Part shown: positions 1 through 7,153 of the stretch, piece after piece
How positions within the stretch are numbered: position 1 is the stretch's first letter
Layout: the number at the start of each line of letters is the position of its first letter
NCBI GenBank assembly: GCA_016844425.1
Contig: JAERML010000093.1
Span: forward strand, 1 to 8,954
DNA length: 8,954 bases
Direction: 5' to 3'
DNA from: Bacteroidota bacterium
GTDB lineage: Bacteria; Bacteroidota; UBA10030; UBA6906
The notes under the pieces: model-generated
Database searches by the model: none
Told to the model about the DNA's origin: nothing
The model's input: only the letters and a program-made list of their open reading frames with translations
Made by a program: the position numbers and the translations under genes

Positions 1-2109
1 CTCTACCGGCTTCGCCTCGTGATGAGCTTCGGCTTTCATCAGCGCCTTGCGGCTTAGTTTGTAGCGCCCCTGGTCGTCCTTCTCGATGATCTTCACGTCG
101 AACTCATCGCCGACCTTTACAACATCGGACGGCTTGTTGACGCGCTTCGTGTCGAGCTGGGAGACGTGGACGAGTCCTTCCTTGCCGGGGAGGAACTCCA
201 CGAACGCACCGAAGTCGGTCACCTTCTTCACAACGGAATGGTACACCTTCCCCACCTCAGGCACTTCGGCAATCCGGTTGATGGCATAGATGGCCTTGTC
301 GGCGGATTCCTTCGAGGTTGCAGCAACGACAACCGTTCCGTCGTCTTCGATGTTCACCTCGGCGCCGCTGTCCTTCACGATCTGACGGATGTTCTTGCCA
401 CCCGGCCCGATCAGCGCACCGATCATGTCGATAGGGATTTTCATGGTCGTGAGACGTGGTGCGTAGGTTGAGAGATCGCTGCGAGGCGTGGAGATGACCT
501 CGGCCATCTTGCCGAGGATGTGCATCCTACCACTGCGTGCCTGCTCCAGCGCCTTTCTCATGATCTCGAGCGAGATCCCGCGAATCTTGATGTCCATCTG
601 GAATGCAGTAATACCATCGGCCGTTCCCGCCACCTTGAAGTCCATATCCCCCAGATGATCCTCGTTGCCGAGAATGTCGCTGAGTATGGCCACCCTGTCA
701 CTCTCCTTCACGAGACCCATGGCAATGCCAGCTACGGGCTTTCTCAGAGGCGCCCCCCCATCGAGCAGCGCAAGCGAGGCAGCGCAGACCGTTGCCATCG
801 AAGATGAGCCGTTGGATTCAAGGATATCAGAAACGATACGGACGGTGTACGGAAACTCGCTCTCCGGCGGCATCATCACCTCGATCGATCGCTCGGCGAG
901 GTTGCCGTGTCCGATCTCCCGGCGTCCGGTGGTTCCGAGACGGCCGACTTCACCGACCGAGAAGGGCGGGAAATTGTAATGCAACATGAAGCGCTTGGTA
1001 GAATCGGGAAGCAAACCATCGATGATCTGCTCGTCGAGTTTCGTGCCAAGCGTAAGAGTGGTTAAGCTCTGAGTCTCACCCCTTTGGAAAAGGGCCGAAC
1101 CGTGCGTCCGGGGCAAAACACCGATCTCGATGGTGATGGGGCGGATATCCGTCAGCCCGCGGCCATCGAGACGCTTCCCATTGGTCAGGATCATCTCACG
1201 CATTTCCACATACTCAATGTCGTGGAGAATTTCATGGATGACCTTCTCCTGTTCGGGGTATTTCTCCGAAAGGGCCCTGCTCACTTCCTCATAGATTGCA
1301 CCGGTCTTGCTTGCCCGTTCCTCCTTCAGCATCGGAGTTTGTGCAAGCGTCTTCAGCTTGTCACCCACCTGCGCCTTGACATCGGAGACAATTGCGTCCC
1401 TCGATTCCACAGGTGTTGCCTGGCGTTTCGCGCGGGCGCATTCACGTGCCAACTCAAGCTGCAAAGCACACATCTGCTTGATGAACCCTTGCGCATATTC
1501 TAATGCACCGACCATGTCCTTTTCTGAGATCTCCTTCGACTCTCCTTCCACCATGACGATCGAGTCTTCGGTCCCTGCGACCGTAACATCCAGGTCGCTC
1601 TTTTGGAGCTGGGAAAAAGTGGGGTTGATGACGAACTGGCCATCAATGCGTCCCACGCGGACTTCCGCAATTGGCCCTTCAAAGGGAATGTCGGAGATGG
1701 CCAGCGCAGCCGAGGCCGCTACGGCGCCAAGAACATCGCCGTCGTGCTCCTGGTCGGAGGAATAGACTGTCACGATTACCTGCGTCTCACACTTAAACCA
1801 ATCCGGGAACATCGGCCTGATCGGTCTGTCGATCAAGCGGGAGGAGAGAATTTCCTTTTCCGATGGACGCGCTTCCCGTTTGAAGAAACCGCCGGGAATC
1901 TTGCCAGCCGACGCCGCCTTATCGCGGTACTCCACCTGCAATGGGAAGTAGTCCAGACCTTCCTTAGCTTGTTTTGCCGCAACGACCGTCGCGAGAACCA
2001 TTGTATCTCCGAATCGCGCCATCACCGCACCATCCGCCTGTTTGGCGAACCGACCGGTCTCCAGAGAGAAGACCTTCCCCCCGACCAGCATTTCTTTCGT
2101 TACTTTCAT
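1..2109 (-). CDS. pnp: Polyribonucleotide nucleotidyltransferase (PNPase), 3' end beyond the window
   Basis: PNPase is a phosphorolytic 3'-to-5' exoribonuclease of mRNA decay that acts as a trimer, often in the degradosome. I read the reverse-complement frame codon by codon: 703 codons are open from the ATG at 2109 to the window edge with no stop. The E. coli enzyme has about 711 residues, so only a short tail is missing. The N-terminus reads MKVTKEMLVGGK, then ETGRFAKQADGAV, typical of the first RNase PH domain. The second RNase PH domain has the phosphate-binding SNGSSSMA segment (residues 432-439) and DHLGDMD, whose aspartates 484 and 490 match the E. coli catalytic D486 and D492. A KH domain with GPGG at 568-571 and an S1 domain (about 625-695, with TDFGAFVEF) follow. 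Only a weak Shine-Dalgarno (GGAAAG) precedes the start. The gene lies 72 bp after rpsO, as in many bacteria. Identification is secure. Confidence 0.97.
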   Translation of the reverse strand, partial: MKVTKEMLVGGKVFSLETGRFAKQADGAVMARFGDTMVLATVVAAKQAKEGLDYFPLQVEYRDKAASAGKIPGGFFKREARPSEKEILSSRLIDRPIRPMFPDWFKCETQVIVTVYSSDQEHDGDVLGAVAASAALAISDIPFEGPIAEVRVGRIDGQFVINPTFSQLQKSDLDVTVAGTEDSIVMVEGESKEISEKDMVGALEYAQGFIKQMCALQLELARECARAKRQATPVESRDAIVSDVKAQVGDKLKTLAQTPMLKEERASKTGAIYEEVSRALSEKYPEQEKVIHEILHDIEYVEMREMILTNGKRLDGRGLTDIRPITIEIGVLPRTHGSALFQRGETQSLTTLTLGTKLDEQIIDGLLPDSTKRFMLHYNFPPFSVGEVGRLGTTGRREIGHGNLAERSIEVMMPPESEFPYTVRIVSDILESNGSSSMATVCAASLALLDGGAPLRKPVAGIAMGLVKESDRVAILSDILGNEDHLGDMDFKVAGTADGITAFQMDIKIRGISLEIMRKALEQARSGRMHILGKMAEVISTPRSDLSTYAPRLTTMKIPIDMIGALIGPGGKNIRQIVKDSGAEVNIEDDGTVVVAATSKESADKAIYAINRIAEVPEVGKVYHSVVKKVTDFGAFVEFLPGKEGLVHVSQLDTKRVNKPSDVVKVGDEFDVKIIEKDDQGRYKLSRKALMKAEAHHEAKPVE

Positions 2110-2146
2110 GGCTTTTGCTTTCCGTTAGACTGACTGCAACGCATCG

Positions 2147-2173
2147 AACGCCCTGCCCGAATGGCACGGCGTC
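2147..2173 (-). promoter_or_regulatory. Imperfect hairpin in the rpsO-pnp spacer
   Basis: On the minus-strand transcript, GACGCC-G-TGCC can pair with GGCA-G-GGCGTT around a 5-nt ATTCG loop. This gives four loop-proximal pairs, one G-G mismatch, five further Watson-Crick pairs and a closing G-U. It starts 8 nt after the rpsO stop and ends about 37 nt before the pnp start. No U-run follows, so it is not a convincing intrinsic terminator. In E. coli the same spacer forms a stem that RNase III cleaves and that mediates PNPase autocontrol. This stem is shorter than a typical RNase III substrate, so a role in processing, stability or PNPase feedback is inference. Confidence 0.4.
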
Positions 2174-2181
2174 ATGCCTGA

Positions 2182-2451
2182 TTACTTACGTATGTTGAGA
2201 TCTGCGATGATTTTCCTGTAGCGCTCGACGTCCTTCTCCTGAAGGTAATCCAAAAGCCGGCGACGCTTTCCAACCATGCGGAGAAGACCGACTCGCGAGT
2301 GGTTGTCCTTCTTGAACTTGTCGAAGTGGGGCGTCAGGTCGTTGATACGGGCCGTGAGGAGTGCAATCTGTACCTCAGGTTTTCCCGTATCGGTCGGGTT
2401 GTTCCCGAATTTCTTGACGACATCCGCTTTCAACTGCTTGGTCAATGCCAT
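2182..2451 (-). CDS. rpsO: 30S ribosomal protein S15
   Basis: S15 is a primary 16S rRNA-binding protein that nucleates assembly of the central platform of the 30S subunit. The 89-residue product has exactly the usual family length. It shows the family's N-terminal helix followed by [16 protein letters not shown] (21-36), the rRNA-contacting stretch [20 protein letters not shown] (47-66), and the C-terminal helix ending in ADLNIRK. The ATG at 2451 is preceded by AAGGAG (2459-2464) with a 7-nt spacer, a strong ribosome binding site consistent with high expression. It starts 24 nt after the ribF stop, so it is probably co-transcribed, and pnp follows. S15 often represses its own translation through a structured leader; with only 24 nt between the genes I see no obvious dedicated leader fold here. 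Confidence 0.98.
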   Translation of the reverse strand: MALTKQLKADVVKKFGNNPTDTGKPEVQIALLTARINDLTPHFDKFKKDNHSRVGLLRMVGKRRRLLDYLQEKDVERYRKIIADLNIRK

Positions 2452-2475
2452 TGTCCTGCTCCTTCTTGAAACGTG

Positions 2476-2859
2476 TTAGATGTTATTGAACTTTCTCTTA
2501 CCATGCTCGGCCATGAACTGGAGGGACTCTTCCTTGTCTTTGCCGAGCTGCCTGATCAACTCCTCCACCGATGAGAACTTTTGCTCATAGAGATGCACTT
2601 CCAAAGTCTGAACGGTTCCCTCAGTCACTGTCGGGCGGACACCGATGTTCATCATACCGATATACTGCTTCCCTCTGCATTCCGCACCCACCACGTAGAC
2701 CCCCCGAGCCGGGACTATCTTTTTCTCGGAGAGGGGTTTGATGTTCGCCGTGGGGTATCCTATGGTGCGTCCCCTTCCGTCACCGGGCACCACTCTGCCA
2801 CTTAGTCCATATCGGTGACCGAGATAGCTCTCTGCCCACATTAGATTGCCTGCAAGCAA
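2476..2859 (-). CDS. ribF: RibF C-terminal half: riboflavin kinase domain
   Basis: This frame encodes the flavokinase domain that converts riboflavin and ATP to FMN. Counting from the TTG at 2859 (127 residues), the motifs are YGLSGRVVPGDGRGRTIGYP (17-36) running into TANI, then ARGVYVV (51-57), NIGVRPTV (71-78) and TLEVHLYEQ (85-93), whose Glu87 is in the position of the catalytic base. The start is uncertain. TTG 2859 has only a poor Shine-Dalgarno. ATG 2841 gives a 121-residue protein beginning MWAESYLGHR, preceded by an AGG about 8 nt upstream and overlapping the upstream stop in TAATG; I favour it if this half is translated alone. The domain is complete from ATG 2841. In an undisrupted gene this would be residues 172-298 of RibF. 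It ends 24 nt before rpsO. Confidence 0.83.
   Translation of the reverse strand: MLAGNLMWAESYLGHRYGLSGRVVPGDGRGRTIGYPTANIKPLSEKKIVPARGVYVVGAECRGKQYIGMMNIGVRPTVTEGTVQTLEVHLYEQKFSSVEELIRQLGKDKEESLQFMAEHGKRKFNNI
2839..2843 (-). promoter_or_regulatory. TAATG stop-start overlap between the two ribF halves
   Basis: On the minus strand the stop of the adenylyltransferase frame (TAA, 2843-2841) shares its last A with an ATG (2841-2839) that is in frame with the complete riboflavin kinase domain. An AGG lies about 8 nt before the ATG. UAAUG overlaps are known sites of termination-coupled reinitiation. Both the TAA and the ATG lie downstream of the duplication, so they predate it: the ATG is an internal Met codon (residue 178) of the intact gene. 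Reinitiation here is inference. Confidence 0.5.
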
Positions 2860-3395
2860 GGCGTTCCGGATTTCCGTACTACTGACGACCTGATTTCCGT
2901 ACTACTGACGACCTGGCCTTCGACACGGAACGGATGAACGGCAGAGACAGAGAAATTGAATTCCTGGCCCATCTTCACCAGCTCTTCTATCCCCGCCTCA
3001 CGGTCCCGCCCGAATGTGTGATCATACCCCACGACCACTTCGCCAACCCCGATGCCGTTCACCACATACGTCTGATAAAACTCACGTGAAGTCAGACGGG
3101 AGAACTCCCATGTGAAGTGAATGATGAACAACACATCCGGATTCAACTTCGCCAGCAGCTCTGTCCGTTCTTCAACCGTGGATAGCAATTGCACTTGTCT
3201 CCCTGACGCCCCAACCACTTCCTTCGGGTGCGGCTCGAACGTGATGACAACGCTGCGACCCTCGTTCAGTCTCGCCCGGTTCACAACGTCACGGATGATT
3301 TCTTGATGTGCGAGATGGACGCCGTCAAACGTTCCCACTGTGACCACGGACCTCGAATCTTGTCGTATCTCTCCGAGTGATCTGACAACCTTCAT
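2841..3395 (-). CDS. ribF: RibF N-terminal half: FMN adenylyltransferase (FAD synthetase) domain, frameshifted end
   Basis: This 184-residue frame carries the whole nucleotidyltransferase domain that makes FAD from FMN and ATP. Visible motifs are GTFDGVHLAH (21-30, the HxGH-type ATP-binding loop), ITFEPHP (51-57), GYDHTFGR (123-130) and VVSSTEIR (162-169). Residues 170-184 (SSVVRKSGTP and on) are out-of-frame translation of the second repeat copy and beyond, and have no family counterpart. The ATG at 3395 overlaps the truB stop as ATGA, so translation is probably coupled to truB. The frame ends at TAA 2843-2841, overlapping an in-frame ATG for the kinase half (TAATG). The domain looks intact apart from the foreign tail, so adenylyltransferase activity is possible. 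In studied bacterial RibF proteins this module may depend on the fused kinase domain, so activity is uncertain. Confidence 0.85.
   Translation of the reverse strand: MKVVRSLGEIRQDSRSVVTVGTFDGVHLAHQEIIRDVVNRARLNEGRSVVITFEPHPKEVVGASGRQVQLLSTVEERTELLAKLNPDVLFIIHFTWEFSRLTSREFYQTYVVNGIGVGEVVVGYDHTFGRDREAGIEELVKMGQEFNFSVSAVHPFRVEGQVVSSTEIRSSVVRKSGTPCLQAI
2869..2915. repeat. Perfect 23-bp tandem duplication inside ribF
   Basis: Copy 1 is 2869-2891 and copy 2 is 2892-2914. They are identical at all 23 positions, and the 23-nt periodicity runs one base further (2915) before breaking on both sides. Each copy begins GATTTCCGTACT and ends GACGACCT on the plus strand. Because 23 is not a multiple of three, the second copy shifts the ribF frame. 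Each copy spells VVSSTEI when read in the ribF frame. The perfect identity indicates a very recent slippage-type duplication or an assembly artefact. It is the only tandem repeat I noticed in the window. Confidence 0.97.
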
Positions 3396-4105
3396 GGCGA
3401 AGACTTGGCTTCGTTGAACCGATGCTCGATCAGTGCTTCGAGGGATACAGCATCGTCCAGGTGAAACTCACCTATGCGGGTACGCTCAAGCGAGGACAGA
3501 TAGGCACCACACCCAAGCTGTCTCCCGATATCATCCACCAATGTGCGGACATATGTTCCCTTCGAGACCACTAACGTGAAACGCACTTCCGGAATGTTGA
3601 CAGACTCCGGGGTGATGGACTTGATGACAATCTCTCGTGGTCGTCGTTCAACCTCCGTCCCTTTACGGGCATACGTGTAAAGACGCTTCCCTCCCACCTT
3701 GGCCGCCGACCACATCGGTGGAAGTTGCGTCTGTGGACCCACAAACGATTGAAGAGCATTCAGAACCATCGCCTCCGTGACGTCATCGGTACTGCATCGC
3801 TCAACCACCGGCGATTCTGCGTCGTAGCTTTCCGTTCTCGCACCGAGAATCATTGTTGCGCGATATTCCTTTTCCAGCCCCAGAAACGCCACCATTTCCT
3901 TTGTTTTTTTCCCGGTACAGACAATGAGCAGTCCGGTCGCCATTGGATCGAGCGTCCCTGCGTGTCCGGCCTTGCAGTGGAAAAGACGCCTGACCTTGTT
4001 CACAACATCGAACGAGGTCCATCCCTTCGGCTTGCACAGGAGAATCACTTCGCCTTCGCGGAGTTGCGCCGTACTACTGTCCGTCATCTGTTGGCTTGTA
4101 ATCAT
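3392..4105 (-). CDS. truB: tRNA pseudouridine(55) synthase TruB, short form without PUA domain
   Basis: TruB isomerises U55 in the T-loop of tRNAs to pseudouridine and also helps tRNAs fold. The 237-residue product shows LLCKPKGWTSFDVVNKVRR (22-40), then HAGTLDPMATGLL (48-60) with catalytic Asp53. EYRATMILGARTESYDAE follows, then the conserved LPPMWSAAKVGGKRLYTYAR and SKGTYVRTLVDDIGRQLGC. It stops soon after the family's GEFHLDDAVSLEAL segment. E. coli TruB is about 314 residues with a C-terminal PUA-like domain, which is absent here, as in some other lineages. The start is uncertain: ATG 4105 gives a 32-nt overlap with rbfA, and ATG 4087 (removing six residues) a 14-nt overlap. Neither has a clear Shine-Dalgarno, so translation is probably coupled to rbfA. 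The 3' end overlaps ribF as ATGA. Confidence 0.96.
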   Translation of the reverse strand: MITSQQMTDSSTAQLREGEVILLCKPKGWTSFDVVNKVRRLFHCKAGHAGTLDPMATGLLIVCTGKKTKEMVAFLGLEKEYRATMILGARTESYDAESPVVERCSTDDVTEAMVLNALQSFVGPQTQLPPMWSAAKVGGKRLYTYARKGTEVERRPREIVIKSITPESVNIPEVRFTLVVSKGTYVRTLVDDIGRQLGCGAYLSSLERTRIGEFHLDDAVSLEALIEHRFNEAKSSP

Positions 4106-4442
4106 GTTCGTGGATCTTGTTGATCAGCTGATTAATCCGGTCCACCCGGTCCAGTGTATCGTCCAGATAAAACTGAAGCGATGGTGTGAACTTCAAACGC
4201 ACATGAGATGCAACGAGACTGCGGATGTTCTGTTTCTCGCCTTCCAGCATCTTCATAGCCTTTGCGCGTACGTTATCGCCGCCAAAAACGCTGAACGCAA
4301 CTTTTGCAATCTTCAGATCGGGAGTCATCTTCACATCCACCACCGTGATGAAGCCGTATGCAGGATCGTTGTATTCCCGGATCAGGATCGCCCCGATTTC
4401 TTCCTTGATGAGCGAGGCAACCCGCTCAGTGCGAATAGACAT
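4074..4442 (-). CDS. rbfA: 30S ribosome-binding factor A
   Basis: RbfA binds the immature 30S subunit near 16S rRNA helix 1 and assists late 5'-end maturation, with a role in cold adaptation in E. coli. The product is 122 residues, a normal length, with a single type II KH-like fold. It opens with RTERVASLIKEEIGAIL (4-20), followed by GFITVVDVKMTPDLKIAKV (30-48). It closes with the signature LKFTPSLQFYLDDTLDRV (83-100) before a final helix. The ATG at 4442 has AAGGG (4452-4456) 9 nt upstream, between it and the infB stop 21 nt away. It overlaps the start of truB by 32 nt. The infB-rbfA-truB order is widely conserved and groups the factors for 30S maturation with initiation. Confidence 0.96.
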   Translation of the reverse strand: MSIRTERVASLIKEEIGAILIREYNDPAYGFITVVDVKMTPDLKIAKVAFSVFGGDNVRAKAMKMLEGEKQNIRSLVASHVRLKFTPSLQFYLDDTLDRVDRINQLINKIHEHDYKPTDDGQ

Positions 4443-4463
4443 CTCCGTCAGCCCTTCTGCGCC

Positions 4464-7109
4464 CTAGAGCTTGCGCTTCGATTCCACGATCTTGAATGCT
4501 TCAATGGTGTCGCCAACCTTGATGTCGTTGAAGTTCTCCAGTCCGATACCGCATTCGAAGCCGGATTCCACCTCCCGGACGTCATCCTTGAACCGCTTCA
4601 ACGAACTGATTGTCCCCTCAAATACCTGGAGGCCATCACGGATGAGCCGGACACGATTGCTGCGCATGATCTTGCCGTCCTGGACATGGCAACCGGCGAT
4701 GTTCCCCACCTTCGGGACCTTGAAGACTTCACGTACTTCGACCGTCGCGACGATTTCTTCCTTCTTCTCCGGGGCGAGCAGACCTTCGAGTGCGTTGTGG
4801 ATGTCGTTGATGGCGTCGTAGATGATGTTGTAGGTCCGGATATCCACCTTCTCTTTTTCGGCCAGCCGGCGTGCGTTCAGGTTCGGACGAACGCGGAATC
4901 CGATGATCACGGCGCCCGATGCTGCGGCAAGGATGATGTCCGACTCGGAGATCATGCCGACACCGCTGTGGATGACGTTCAGCTTCACCTCTTTGTGGCT
5001 GATTTTCATCAGCGAATCGGAGAGGGCTTCCACAGAGCCATCCACGTCGCCCTTCACGATGACGGCCAGCTCTTTCACCTGTCCTTCCTTGATCTGCTGC
5101 GAGATGTCGTCCAGTGTAGTGAGACGCACCTGGCGGAAATCCTGCTCTCGCTTCAACTGCTGCCGTTTCAGACTGATCTCACGTGCCTCACGATCGGACT
5201 TCATTACGATAAACAGGTCGCCGGCCTGCGGGAAACCATCGAGACCTGTCAACTGCACCGGAGTGGAGGGGCCGCCGGCTTCCACGCGGTTGCCACGCTC
5301 GTCGTACATCGCGCGGACCTTCCCGCTGTAGATCCCGGCAATGAACGGGTCGCCAATACGCAGCGTCCCCTTCTGCACGAGAACGGTCGCGGTGATGCCT
5401 TTCCCCTTGTCGAGTTGTGCTTCCACAACTGTCCCGTGGGCGAGGCGGTTCGGGTTTGCCTTCAGGTCGAGCACTTCCGCTTCGAGCGCAATCTTCTCGA
5501 GGAGGACATCGACATTCTTTCCTGTGCGGGCGGAGAGTTCCACGGATTGATACTTACCGCCCCATTCCTCCACAAGGATGTTCTTTTCCGAAAGCTGCTG
5601 GCGTATTCTATCCGGGTTGGCATCCTGCTTGTCCATCTTGTTGATAGCAATGATGATTGGGACGCCGGCCGCCTGTGCGTGGCTGATCGCTTCAAGGGTC
5701 TGGGGCATCACACTGTCATCGGCAGCAACAACAAGGACAACGATGTCTGTAATCTGCGCGCCACGCGCACGCATGGCAGTAAATGCCTCATGACCCGGTG
5801 TATCGAGGAATGTAATCTTGCTGCCGCTGGCTGTGGTCACCTCGTAAGCACCGATGTGCTGGGTGATTCCACCAGACTCTCCTGCCACCACATTCGCACG
5901 CCGGATGTAGTCCAGCAATGAAGTCTTGCCATGGTCCACGTGTCCCATAATCGTGACAACCGGCGGACGACGGACAAGCGTTTCTGGTGGGTCCGCCTCA
6001 TCCTTGAGGACATCTTCTTCTGCAACCTCAGTATAGAAGCTGATCTGGAATCCGAATTCATCAGCTACCAGGGTGATGGTATCCTTATCGAGCCGCTGGT
6101 TGATAGACACCATCATGCCAAGCTCCATACACTTCTTGATGACGTCTGAAACATCGACTCTCATCAAATTGGCAAGGTCGTTCACAGAAAGAAACTCCGT
6201 CACACGAAGGATCCCCTCTTCACGCTGGGCCTCTTCCTGCAAACGGACTTCCTCCTCCTCACGCTCCTTTCGTTTTCGCTTCTTCAGGACCGCGCGGCCC
6301 CCCACGCTGGTGTCATCCATGGCGGCGAACGTTCGCCGGATGGCATCCTTCACCTCGGCCTGGTCGATCTCCTTATGTCTGAGTTTTTTCTTCTTTTTCT
6401 TCTTCCGATCGAGATCATCGACCTCCACCGCCTTGGTCTCGGGAACATCATCCCTGACCTTTTTCTTTTTCTTTTTCTTCTTGTGGGCCTCCTCAGTCTC
6501 TGGTAAGGGAACCACCGTTGGGCCCTTCGTTTCTGCTCCCCGCACAGCAAGTTTCTTCTTCGGGGAGAGATCCATTTTCCCCTTGATAGTCAGGCCGACT
6601 TTCGAACGACGTTCCTTTTCCAGGGGTGAAATGTGTTCGCCCGTTTTCTGCTTGGTGGCCGGTTCTGCGATCGGCTCTTCCACCGAAGGGGGAGCGGCTG
6701 CTTCCACAGTTTGTTCCTCAGGCTCCTCCGCAGTCGCAACCTCGACTTCGGGCTGGGGTTCGGTAGCCGGAAGAAGCACCTTTACAACGGATTTGTTGTC
6801 GCCTCGTTCCACATCATGCACTGTCACTGCATGGGCAACCTGCTCCACAAGCTGTTCCTCGACCTTTTTCTCCACCCTCTTCTTGCTCTCACGGATTTCC
6901 TGGATCTTTCGCTGATGTTTCTCAGCGACGTCCTTTTCCTTCTTGAAATGGACGAGGACGTCCCGCATCATGTCATCATCAACAGATGACATGTGGCTCT
7001 TTACTTCATGCCCCTTCTTCCGAAGAAACTCAATGAGCGTTTCATGGGAGAGATTCAACTCAGTGGCAAGTTTGTAAATTTTCTTCTTTTTCTCTACCGT
7101 TTCAGCCAT
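4464..7109 (-). CDS. infB: Translation initiation factor IF-2
   Basis: IF2 is the GTPase that places initiator fMet-tRNA on the 30S subunit and promotes 50S joining. The 881-residue product starts with an IF2_N module (about 10-58, [20 protein letters not shown]). A charged, low-complexity linker (about 60-290) follows, containing runs of eight lysines (210-217) and seven lysines (236-242). A second IF2_N module spans about 299-353. The G domain has GHVDHGKT (389-396), DTPGH (436-440, with the switch-2 His440) and NKMD (490-493). The EF-Tu-like domain II, domain III and the fMet-tRNA-binding C-terminal domain IV ([20 protein letters not shown]) are all present. The ATG at 7109 is preceded by AAAGGA with a 5-nt spacer. 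The gene lies between nusA (44-nt gap) and rbfA (21-nt gap). All key GTPase residues are present. Confidence 0.98.
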   Translation of the reverse strand: MAETVEKKKKIYKLATELNLSHETLIEFLRKKGHEVKSHMSSVDDDMMRDVLVHFKKEKDVAEKHQRKIQEIRESKKRVEKKVEEQLVEQVAHAVTVHDVERGDNKSVVKVLLPATEPQPEVEVATAEEPEEQTVEAAAPPSVEEPIAEPATKQKTGEHISPLEKERRSKVGLTIKGKMDLSPKKKLAVRGAETKGPTVVPLPETEEAHKKKKKKKKVRDDVPETKAVEVDDLDRKKKKKKKLRHKEIDQAEVKDAIRRTFAAMDDTSVGGRAVLKKRKRKEREEEEVRLQEEAQREEGILRVTEFLSVNDLANLMRVDVSDVIKKCMELGMMVSINQRLDKDTITLVADEFGFQISFYTEVAEEDVLKDEADPPETLVRRPPVVTIMGHVDHGKTSLLDYIRRANVVAGESGGITQHIGAYEVTTASGSKITFLDTPGHEAFTAMRARGAQITDIVVLVVAADDSVMPQTLEAISHAQAAGVPIIIAINKMDKQDANPDRIRQQLSEKNILVEEWGGKYQSVELSARTGKNVDVLLEKIALEAEVLDLKANPNRLAHGTVVEAQLDKGKGITATVLVQKGTLRIGDPFIAGIYSGKVRAMYDERGNRVEAGGPSTPVQLTGLDGFPQAGDLFIVMKSDREAREISLKRQQLKREQDFRQVRLTTLDDISQQIKEGQVKELAVIVKGDVDGSVEALSDSLMKISHKEVKLNVIHSGVGMISESDIILAAASGAVIIGFRVRPNLNARRLAEKEKVDIRTYNIIYDAINDIHNALEGLLAPEKKEEIVATVEVREVFKVPKVGNIAGCHVQDGKIMRSNRVRLIRDGLQVFEGTISSLKRFKDDVREVESGFECGIGLENFNDIKVGDTIEAFKIVESKRKL

Positions 7110-7153
7110 GCGATTCCTTTACTTGGGATCAGTCTCGCAGCGTTTCCGCGAGG

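Larger units (their letters stand above)
2476..3395 (-). pseudogene. ribF: ribF as one locus: bifunctional riboflavin kinase/FAD synthetase disrupted by a 23-bp tandem duplication
   Basis: This is the full extent of what should be one gene. RibF phosphorylates riboflavin to FMN (C-terminal kinase domain) and adenylates FMN to FAD (N-terminal adenylyltransferase domain). The locus is 920 bp. Subtracting one 23-bp repeat copy leaves 897 bp, exactly 298 codons plus stop, close to the usual 300-310. The repaired reading across the junction is VVSSTEIRNALLAGNLMWAE, which matches the expected (I/V)SST.IR motif running into the kinase domain. As written, the frame shifts after Arg169. No other defect is visible in either half, so the change is recent or is a sequence error. 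RibF is normally indispensable, which argues against simple loss unless another copy exists. The two halves are described separately because they may still be translated. Confidence 0.75.

Noticed and set aside
1964..2167. A 67-codon minus-strand frame across the rpsO-pnp spacer and the pnp start
   Set aside because: It is in a different frame from pnp, overlaps pnp's conserved N-terminus, and has no recognisable domain.
2869..2915. Programmed -1 frameshifting joining the two ribF halves
   Set aside because: A -1 shift would be the right direction, but I see no canonical slippery heptamer in phase in the short window where the -1 frame is open. The perfect duplication explains the frame change more simply.
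3924..5921. A 665-codon plus-strand open frame opposite infB, rbfA and truB
   Set aside because: It lies antisense to three unmistakable genes, crosses their boundaries, and its translation (His/Asp/Leu-rich) matches no family I know. It is a by-product of codon bias on the other strand.
6073..6915. A 280-codon plus-strand frame with phenylalanine runs and serine-rich stretches
   Set aside because: The Phe runs are the complement of the IF2 poly-lysine codons. It is wholly antisense to infB.
7134..7152. A CTCGC/GCGAG hairpin just after the nusA stop as a terminator
   Set aside because: The stem is only five base pairs with a nine-nt loop, and no U-run follows on the minus strand. It is too weak to separate nusA from infB.
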